DNA of 13,097 bases from positions 1-13,097 of the forward strand of contig JAEEVB010000045.1 of NCBI GenBank assembly GCA_016287065.1, given 5' to 3'. A program made the translations under genes and the position numbers. This document shows positions 8,146 to 13,097 of this stretch, piece by piece; positions within the stretch are counted from its first letter, which is position 1; the number at the start of each line of letters is the position of its first letter. Source of the stretch: Muribaculaceae bacterium. Lineage in GTDB: Bacteria; Bacteroidota; Bacteroidia; Bacteroidales; Muribaculaceae. Under the pieces are notes generated by a model, which did no database searches, was not told where the DNA came from, and saw nothing but the letters and a program-made list of their open reading frames with translations.

Positions 8146-8153
8146 TAATTTTG
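8146..8153 (+). promoter_or_regulatory. -7 promoter element of tsaB
   Basis: TAATTTTG on the plus strand matches TAnnTTTG and lies 18 nt before the tsaB ATG at 8172, so the leader would be about 10-12 nt. A TTGG at 8119-8122 is the nearest -33-like sequence, with a somewhat long spacer of 23 nt. It overlaps the -33 zone of the divergent yicC promoter. Confidence 0.6.
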
Positions 8154-8171
8154 CACAGTTTTTATAGAACT

Positions 8172-8867
8172 ATGGCAACAATCATCAATATTGAAACCTC
8201 AACCGATGTGTGTTCGGCAGCTTTGTCGATGGATGGAACCATTCTTGAGAATCGGGAAAACTACGATGGACACACACACTCAACGCTTCTCAATGTCTTT
8301 ATCGACGAGTTGCTGCATTATGCTAAAACGCGAGAACTGAAAATCGATGCCGTTGCAGTCAGTATAGGCCCAGGCTCTTATACCGGTCTGCGCATAGGTC
8401 TGTCGGAAGCCAAGGGGCTTGCTTTCGGGCTCGATGTGCCTCTTATAGGGGTCAACACCTTGCAACTCATGGCTGTGAGTGTGATGTTCCAGGAATTCTT
8501 TGACGACGATGTGCTCTATGCTCCTATGATTGACGCGCGTCGAATGGAGGTGTACACAGCACTATACAATCAGGCGCTTGAGGCGCGCATTGCCCCTGAA
8601 TCGATGATTCTCGATGACAAGAGTTTTGAGGAATGGCTCGAAAAGTATAGAATCGTTTTTCTGGGTAACGGTAGCGAGAAGGCTCAGGGGGTAATCAGTC
8701 ACAGCAACGCCATCTTTCGCCCGGCAGTGAAACCAGTGGCATGTAACATGCTTGCCCTGTCGGAGAAAGCCTATCGAGAGAGTGATTTTCTTGATTTAGC
8801 ATATTCCACGCCGCTTTATTTGAAAGATTTTCAGGCAACAAAATCAAAGAAAAGTATTCTAGTATGA
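8172..8867 (+). CDS. tsaB: tRNA threonylcarbamoyladenosine biosynthesis protein TsaB
   Basis: This protein of 231 residues belongs to the Kae1/TsaD-like ASKHA fold. TsaB is the scaffold partner of TsaD (and TsaE) in transferring the threonylcarbamoyl group to A37 of ANN-decoding tRNAs. Visible family motifs are the N-terminal IINIETSTDVCSAAL, the DGHTHSTLL segment, and VSIGPGSYTGLRIGLSEAKG (the TsaB/TsaD dimer region), followed by IGVNTLQLMA and APMIDARRMEVYTA. The frame is open further upstream to 7908, but that extension is antisense to yicC and crosses both promoters. The ATG at 8172, 18 nt after a -7 element, fits the conserved N terminus. tsaB is divergent from yicC. Confidence 0.95.
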   Translation: MATIINIETSTDVCSAALSMDGTILENRENYDGHTHSTLLNVFIDELLHYAKTRELKIDAVAVSIGPGSYTGLRIGLSEAKGLAFGLDVPLIGVNTLQLMAVSVMFQEFFDDDVLYAPMIDARRMEVYTALYNQALEARIAPESMILDDKSFEEWLEKYRIVFLGNGSEKAQGVISHSNAIFRPAVKPVACNMLALSEKAYRESDFLDLAYSTPLYLKDFQATKSKKSILV

Positions 8868-8878
8868 AAATTTATGGC

Positions 8879-8886
8879 TACCTTTG
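8879..8886 (+). promoter_or_regulatory. possible -7 element upstream of the DUF4290 gene
   Basis: TACCTTTG matches the TAnnTTTG consensus and lies in the 48-bp gap between tsaB and the DUF4290 gene, 29 nt before its ATG. No TTTG is present about 20 nt upstream, so the call rests on the -7 element alone. If it is real, the DUF4290-rimM-ompA-like-proS genes can be transcribed independently of tsaB. Confidence 0.45.
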
Positions 8887-8915
8887 TAGTTTGTTTTATA
8901 AAATGATTCAAAAAA

Positions 8916-9515
8916 ATGTACAAATATAATTCACAACTTAAAAAACTTGCCTTGCCCGAATATGGGCGCAACATACAGCAGATGGTCGACTACTGCTGCA
9001 CCATCGAAGACAGGGTGGAGCGCACGAAATGTGCCTATTCCATTATTTCTACGATGGGCAACCTTTTCCCGCAACTGCGTGATGAAGCCGACTATGTGCA
9101 CAAGCTCTGGGACCACCTTGCCATCATGAGTGATTTTAAGCTCGACATTGATTATCCCTACGAGGTGGTGAAAGCCGAAACGCTCGACAGCAAGCCTGAC
9201 CCTATGAATTACAAGCTTGAAAACATCAAGATGCGCCATTATGGCAAGCTCATCGAGCGCATGATTGAACGTGCCTGCGAGTATCCCGATGGAGAGGAGA
9301 AGGATGCTCTAGTCATGCTCATCGCCAATCACATGAAGAAGCAAATTTTCCAGATTAACAAGGAAGATGTGGAGGATGCCAAGATTTTTAACGATTTGGC
9401 CTTCTATTCCAAGGGCAAAATCACCCTTGATCCCGCTACTCACACGCTTCACCAGTTCAAGGAAGCTCCTACAGCAACTCCCAAGCAGCAAGGCAAGAAA
9501 AAGAAGAAGAAATAA
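8916..9515 (+). CDS. DUF4290 domain-containing protein
   Basis: This is a 199-residue protein of the DUF4290 family, which is found in Bacteroidetes and has no known function. The recognised part is the N-terminal two thirds, with YNSQLKKLALPEYGRNIQ, YCCTIEDRVERTKCA and LWDHLAIMSDFKLDIDYPYE. It is mostly helical with no signal peptide or membrane segment. The C terminus turns to low complexity: a Thr/Ala/Pro-rich stretch, then a run of six lysines at the very end, which could bind nucleic acid or ribosomes. That is inference only. The rimM start follows its stop codon by 2 nt, so the two are probably translated together, hinting at a ribosome- or RNA-related role. Confidence 0.88.
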   Translation: MYKYNSQLKKLALPEYGRNIQQMVDYCCTIEDRVERTKCAYSIISTMGNLFPQLRDEADYVHKLWDHLAIMSDFKLDIDYPYEVVKAETLDSKPDPMNYKLENIKMRHYGKLIERMIERACEYPDGEEKDALVMLIANHMKKQIFQINKEDVEDAKIFNDLAFYSKGKITLDPATHTLHQFKEAPTATPKQQGKKKKKK

Positions 9516-9517
9516 TC

Positions 9518-10051
9518 ATGATAAGGCAAGAAGAGATTGTTAGGGTTGGCATGTTCAACAAGCCTCATGGCATTGATGGCGAAATCACAGCAAGTGTTGA
9601 TTTCGACGTCGATGACATCAAGCAATTCTCTTGTCTCATTACCGATGTTGAAGGCATTTTTGTCCCCTTCTTCGTCAATGCCGTCAGGACTAAGTCATCG
9701 CAATCGCTCTTGCTCAAGATAGATGGCATTGAGAATGAAACCGATGCAATCATACTGGTCAATAAGCCCATCTATGTGCTTAAAAGTGAGTTTGGCGAAC
9801 TAGAATGTTTCGACGACGATGAGATACCCATCGACTGCCTGGTGGGCTACAGTGTGAGCCAGCAAGGCGAATCGCTTGGCCGCATCACACGCATCGACGA
9901 CTCTACCGCCAATGTGCTCTTCGTCATCACCGACTCGAGCAATCGTGAACTCCTGGTACCGGCTGTCGATGATTTTATCGAAGCCATCGATACAGAGAAA
10001 CAGGAAATTCTTTTGGCTGCTCCTCCTGAAATCATCAATTTGCAACTATAA
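9518..10051 (+). CDS. rimM: ribosome maturation factor RimM
   Basis: This cytoplasmic 30S assembly factor of 177 residues binds ribosomal protein S19 and helps the maturation of the 16S rRNA 3' domain. The N-terminal RimM barrel has the family's opening GMFNKPHGIDGEITA (about residues 11-25). The C-terminal PRC-barrel region contains LVGYSVSQQGESLGRITRID and ends with LLVPAVDDFIEAID, matching the LIPA...V.D conserved end of RimM. Length is normal. The gene starts 2 nt after the DUF4290 stop and is followed after 15 nt by an OmpA-like gene. Confidence 0.94.
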   Translation: MIRQEEIVRVGMFNKPHGIDGEITASVDFDVDDIKQFSCLITDVEGIFVPFFVNAVRTKSSQSLLLKIDGIENETDAIILVNKPIYVLKSEFGELECFDDDEIPIDCLVGYSVSQQGESLGRITRIDDSTANVLFVITDSSNRELLVPAVDDFIEAIDTEKQEILLAAPPEIINLQL

Positions 10052-10066
10052 TATTTCAACCGAACA

Positions 10067-10690
10067 ATGAAAATGCTCAAATATTTCCTCTGTCTCTTAT
10101 TCGCGTTTACCACCATTGTCTCAAGCGCTAAGGTGGTGGATATCTACGACCTCTCGCTTGATGAGAATCTGGAGACGCCCGTGATCAAAAACGAGAAGCA
10201 GGCGCTCAAGATTCAAGATTTTCAGCACAAGCTGGCGGTGAGCCTCATCGAGTCGAACTACGATGTGGAGTCGATGCGTGATGGCGAGATTCTGGTTATC
10301 ACCATCACCAGCGACCAGTTGTTTGAACCTAACGACTCGATTCTCACATATCATGGAAAGGAATTACTCAAGCCCATGCTCAAGTATCTCAAGACCCCAG
10401 GCTTCTACAAGATGCTTCTTGTGATGCACAGCGACAACACCGGTTCTGAGTCCTATACCATGAAAATGTCGTGTGGTCGTGTGAATGCCGTCTACGACTG
10501 GTTTGACGTCAATGGCGACGTGGACTATGTGGTTCCTTATGCATTAGGTTCGACAGAGCCTTATGTCAAGAACGATTCGATGGAGAACCGGCGCAAAAAC
10601 CGCAGGCTTGAGATTTATCTTGTGCCCAATACAGTGATGATTGAGCAGGCTAAACGTGGAAAAATCATATTCAATTCAGTTACAAAATAA
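10067..10690 (+). CDS. small secreted OmpA family protein
   Basis: This 207-residue protein has a Sec signal peptide: basic MKMLK, a hydrophobic core to about residue 17, and a likely signal peptidase I cut after SSA at residue 21. There is no lipobox, so it is probably a soluble periplasmic protein. The OmpA-like peptidoglycan-binding domain spans about 75-185. LFEPNDSIL corresponds to the usual LFDFNS strand. Asp123 in HSDNTG and Arg138 in CGRVNAV occupy the positions that bind diaminopimelate, and NRRLEI (178-183) is the typical end motif. There is no outer-membrane beta-barrel. A function in anchoring to the cell wall is inferred from family residues. It lies between rimM and proS with gaps of 15 and 21 nt, so it is likely in the same transcript as these translation genes. 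Confidence 0.85.
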   Translation: MKMLKYFLCLLFAFTTIVSSAKVVDIYDLSLDENLETPVIKNEKQALKIQDFQHKLAVSLIESNYDVESMRDGEILVITITSDQLFEPNDSILTYHGKELLKPMLKYLKTPGFYKMLLVMHSDNTGSESYTMKMSCGRVNAVYDWFDVNGDVDYVVPYALGSTEPYVKNDSMENRRKNRRLEIYLVPNTVMIEQAKRGKIIFNSVTK

Positions 10691-10711
10691 TTTTTCAATT
10701 TTTATCGTAAA

Positions 10712-12193
10712 ATGGCAATAGAATTAAAAGACCTTACGAAAAGGGCCGACAACTATTCGCAGTGGTATAATGACCTCGTGATCAAAGCCGACCTCGCCGA
10801 ACAGTCGGCAGTGAGAGGTTGCATGGTCATCAAACCCTATGGTTATGCCATCTGGGAAAAAATGCAGCACAGCCTCGACGCAATGTTCAAGGAAACCGGT
10901 GTGCAGAACGCTTATTTTCCGCTGCTCATTCCCAAATCATTCTTGAGCCGTGAGGCCGATCATGTGAAAGGCTTCGCCAAGGAATGTGCTGTTGTTACCC
11001 ACTATCGACTCAAGACCGACCCCAATGGTACAGGTGTGATTGTTGATCCTGAAGCAAAACTCGAGGAAGAGCTTATTATACGTCCTACTAGTGAGACGAT
11101 TATCTGGAACACTTATCGCAACTGGATTAACTCCTACCGCGACCTTCCTTTGCTCGTTAACCAGTGGGCCAACGTCTTCCGTTGGGAGATGCGTACACGC
11201 ATGTTCTTGCGTACGGCTGAGTTCCTGTGGCAAGAGGGTCACACAGCTCATGCCACCAGCGAGGAGGCACAGGCTGAGGCCATCCAGATGCTTAATGTGT
11301 ATGCCGACTTTGCCGAGAAATATATGGCCCTGCCGGTTGTGAAAGGTGTGAAGACGGCCAATGAACGTTTTGCCGGTGCTCTCGAGACCTATACCATCGA
11401 AGCAATGATGCAAGACGGCAAGGCCCTGCAAAGTGGTACCTCTCACTTCTTGGGTCAGAACTTCGCCAAGGCATTTGACGTGAAGTTCATCAACAAGGAG
11501 AATCAGCTCGACTATGTGTGGGCTACCTCATGGGGTGTTTCGACCCGACTCATGGGCGCGCTTATCATGACTCACAGCGACGACAACGGTCTGGTGCTGC
11601 CACCCAAGTTGGCTCCCATCCAGGTTGTAATCATACCTATCTACAAGAACGATGAACAACTGAAAGTTGTTGATGAAAAGGTTATGCCCATTGTCGAGAA
11701 CTTGAGAAAGTGTGGCATTTCGGTCAAGTATGACAATGCCGACAACAAGCGTCCTGGCTTCAAGTTTGCCGACTATGAGCTGAAGGGTGTGCCTGTGCGT
11801 CTTGTTATGGGTGCCCGCGACATCGCCAACAACACCGTTGAGGTGATGCGTCGCGACACGCTCGAAAAACAGTCGGTTTCGCTCGATGGTATCGAAGACA
11901 CTGTGGTCAATCTGCTCGACGACATCCAGGAGGGTATCTTCAACAAGGCACTGAAACATCGTGAAGAGTGCACCTATACTGTTGACACCTGGGAGGATTT
12001 CAAGGCCCAGATTGAAAAAGGTGGTTTCGTGCTCGCTCACTGGGATGGCACCACCGAAACCGAGGAGAAAATCAAGGAAGAGACGAAGGCTACCATTCGT
12101 TGCATCCCCCTGGATAGCAAGGAAGAGGCCGGAAAATGCATCTATACGGGTAAACCCAGCAATCGTCGCGTGATTTTTGCCCGCAACTATTAA
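10712..12193 (+). CDS. proS: proline--tRNA ligase (archaeal/eukaryal-type)
   Basis: This cytoplasmic class II aminoacyl-tRNA synthetase of 493 residues charges tRNA-Pro. Motif 1 lies around AYFPLLIP (67-74). Motif 2 follows as RPTSE (124-128), FRWE (156-159) and EFLWQEGHTAH (170-180), and motif 3 around STRLMGALIMTHSDDNG. The His-Gly anticodon-binding domain occupies about 300-400 and the C-terminal domain the rest, ending in FARNY. There is no bacterial-type insertion editing domain between motifs 2 and 3, so it belongs to the ProS type 3 group. In the C-terminal domain the first pair of zinc-ligand cysteines seen in archaeal enzymes is replaced (HWDGTTETEEK), so zinc binding there is doubtful. 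It is the last gene of its plus-strand group, 21 nt after the OmpA-like gene. Confidence 0.97.
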   Translation: MAIELKDLTKRADNYSQWYNDLVIKADLAEQSAVRGCMVIKPYGYAIWEKMQHSLDAMFKETGVQNAYFPLLIPKSFLSREADHVKGFAKECAVVTHYRLKTDPNGTGVIVDPEAKLEEELIIRPTSETIIWNTYRNWINSYRDLPLLVNQWANVFRWEMRTRMFLRTAEFLWQEGHTAHATSEEAQAEAIQMLNVYADFAEKYMALPVVKGVKTANERFAGALETYTIEAMMQDGKALQSGTSHFLGQNFAKAFDVKFINKENQLDYVWATSWGVSTRLMGALIMTHSDDNGLVLPPKLAPIQVVIIPIYKNDEQLKVVDEKVMPIVENLRKCGISVKYDNADNKRPGFKFADYELKGVPVRLVMGARDIANNTVEVMRRDTLEKQSVSLDGIEDTVVNLLDDIQEGIFNKALKHREECTYTVDTWEDFKAQIEKGGFVLAHWDGTTETEEKIKEETKATIRCIPLDSKEEAGKCIYTGKPSNRRVIFARNY

Positions 12194-12223
12194 TTGACAA
12201 TCATTGCATTGCAGCATGAAACT

Positions 12224-12255
12224 AGCCAGTCCCGGTTTAACGCCGTGGGCTGGCT
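12224..12255. terminator. hairpin between convergent genes, possible terminator
   Basis: AGCCAG plus CCC on the left (with a bulged T) pair with GGG plus CTGGCT on the right, 31 nt downstream of the proS stop. It sits in the 87-bp gap between proS and the convergent minus-strand gene ending at 12281. The following sequence is only moderately T-rich on the plus strand (TGCTTGTTATA), so efficiency is uncertain. No other feature is seen in this gap. Confidence 0.45.
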
Positions 12256-12280
12256 TGCTTGTTATAGGATGGGTGCTCTG

Positions 12281-13097
12281 TTACGGGTCTAGCACTTTCG
12301 AGAATCGCAACTGTGACTGATAGACGGGGAACTTGATGTTCAGTATCACATCAGATTCAAAAGTGGCGTACACATCAAGGTCGAATGGCTGAAAAGTGGC
12401 ATCGATCCAGTGTGCATTGAAGTTGTTGGGAAAGATGGTGTTTGCCATTCGGCCTTTGAGCATGCCGGTGTGCCACAGGCTTTTCTTCACCTGAGCCCCA
12501 TCGATGTAGATGATGTCGTAGCCCATTTCGGTTTCAACCAGTGCAATGGTGTAGCGTCCACCCAGTCGCAGCCACTTGTCTTCCAAATCGCGGTCAAGGT
12601 ACACCCAGTAGCCCTCATAGGGGTTTTTGCTTTTGGCAAAGTGCAGGTCAAGTGCCTCTTTGGTCCATCCGCTATCCATCATTTGCTCAGGTTCATCGCT
12701 ATAGCTGAGCACGGTGCGTTCGATATTCAAATCGGCGCCAGGGCCCACATAGCAGCCCACGGCCTCTGGTTTGCCATAAGGTTGAGATGGGGTGGTTATG
12801 ACAGTTCTTAATTTCTTTTCACCTGCCGAGACGGTGAGTGATTCGGGCGTGGCATCGACGCACAGCACATTATACCCTCCAGTGAGGTTCACATTCTGGA
12901 CCAGATTGGTGTCGCTCTCAAAAACCAGATTGCCGCCATCGTAATGGCGAAGGCTCACGACCATGAACCGCTCGTCGGTGATGTCGTCGTAGTGATTCTT
13001 GTTCTTGGTGCAGAAACTGGCTGTCCAGTAATCATGCTCGCTGATTTTTATCACGATTCCAGCTTCGGTGCTTTCCACTTTTCGTTTGTTGCCATGC
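12281..13097 (-). CDS. protein of unrecognised function, 5' end beyond window
   Basis: The frame is open from the stop at 12281 to the right edge. In-frame codons continue upstream of the GTG at 13078 (reading HGNKRK) with no stop, so the start is outside the window and at least 271 codons are present. I do not recognise the family with confidence. The first half (to about ERTVLSYSD) alternates beta-like hydrophobic and polar segments, with GIVIKIS near the visible start and GCYVGPGADLNIERTVLSY later, reminiscent of jelly-roll (concanavalin A-like) domains. The second half has conserved-looking aromatic motifs: EGYWVYLDRD, RLGGRYTIALV, YDIIYIDGAQVKK and FPVYQSQLRFSK. No membrane segment is visible in this part, and a signal peptide could lie in the missing start. 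It converges on proS. A surface or glycan-related role is only a guess. Confidence 0.75.
   Translation of the reverse strand, partial: HGNKRKVESTEAGIVIKISEHDYWTASFCTKNKNHYDDITDERFMVVSLRHYDGGNLVFESDTNLVQNVNLTGGYNVLCVDATPESLTVSAGEKKLRTVITTPSQPYGKPEAVGCYVGPGADLNIERTVLSYSDEPEQMMDSGWTKEALDLHFAKSKNPYEGYWVYLDRDLEDKWLRLGGRYTIALVETEMGYDIIYIDGAQVKKSLWHTGMLKGRMANTIFPNNFNAHWIDATFQPFDLDVYATFESDVILNIKFPVYQSQLRFSKVLDP

Noticed and set aside
7908..8171. Upstream extension of the tsaB frame
   Set aside because: It overlaps yicC on the opposite strand, passes through both promoters and is not TsaB-like. The conserved N terminus begins at 8172.
11528..12217. 229-codon open frame on the minus strand
   Set aside because: It is antisense to proS and has no recognisable domain.
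1..13097. CRISPR arrays, insertion sequences, tRNA or rRNA genes, phage or toxin-antitoxin modules
   Set aside because: I looked on both strands and found no spaced direct repeats, transposase motifs, attachment-site structure or RNA gene. All gaps are under about 135 bases.

Overview
The window looks like chromosomal housekeeping DNA from a member of the Bacteroidales. A gut or rumen lineage such as Muribaculaceae or Prevotellaceae is plausible, but the sequence does not settle the family. The evidence is the Bacteroidetes-type promoter elements (TAnnTTTG with an upstream TTTG), the absence of clear Shine-Dalgarno sequences, the DUF4290 and DUF5063 genes, the archaeal-type ProS, and the divergent tsaB / yicC-gmk-nadD arrangement. 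No rRNA, tRNA, insertion sequence, phage gene, integrase or CRISPR array was seen.

Left half, minus strand (1-8102). A promoter just upstream of yicC drives a tight run of genes: yicC, gmk (ATGA overlap), nadD (7 nt gap), a DUF5063 gene (8 nt overlap) and an M18 aminopeptidase (14 nt gap). A second promoter-like site follows, then a phospho-sugar mutase and an MFS transporter ending in a strong intrinsic terminator at about 590-635. Beyond it lies a second, paralogous MFS transporter that runs off the left edge. Its leader contains another hairpin.

Right half, plus strand (8146-12193). tsaB is transcribed divergently from yicC out of a 91-bp shared promoter region. A promoter-like site and DUF4290, rimM, a small secreted OmpA-like protein and proS follow with short gaps, so they are probably one transcription unit. 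A hairpin at 12224-12255 separates proS from a convergent minus-strand gene of unrecognised function that runs off the right edge.

The core genes serve translation and RNA quality (tsaB for the t6A tRNA modification, rimM for 30S maturation, proS for Pro-tRNA, yicC for RNA turnover) and nucleotide or cofactor synthesis (gmk, nadD). The left end adds sugar-phosphate metabolism, peptide turnover and membrane transport. No intergenic gap exceeds about 135 bases. I did not find a convincing previously undescribed system. The points most worth a second look are the tandem MFS pair with its hairpins, the compact divergent promoter, and the unrecognised protein at the right edge.
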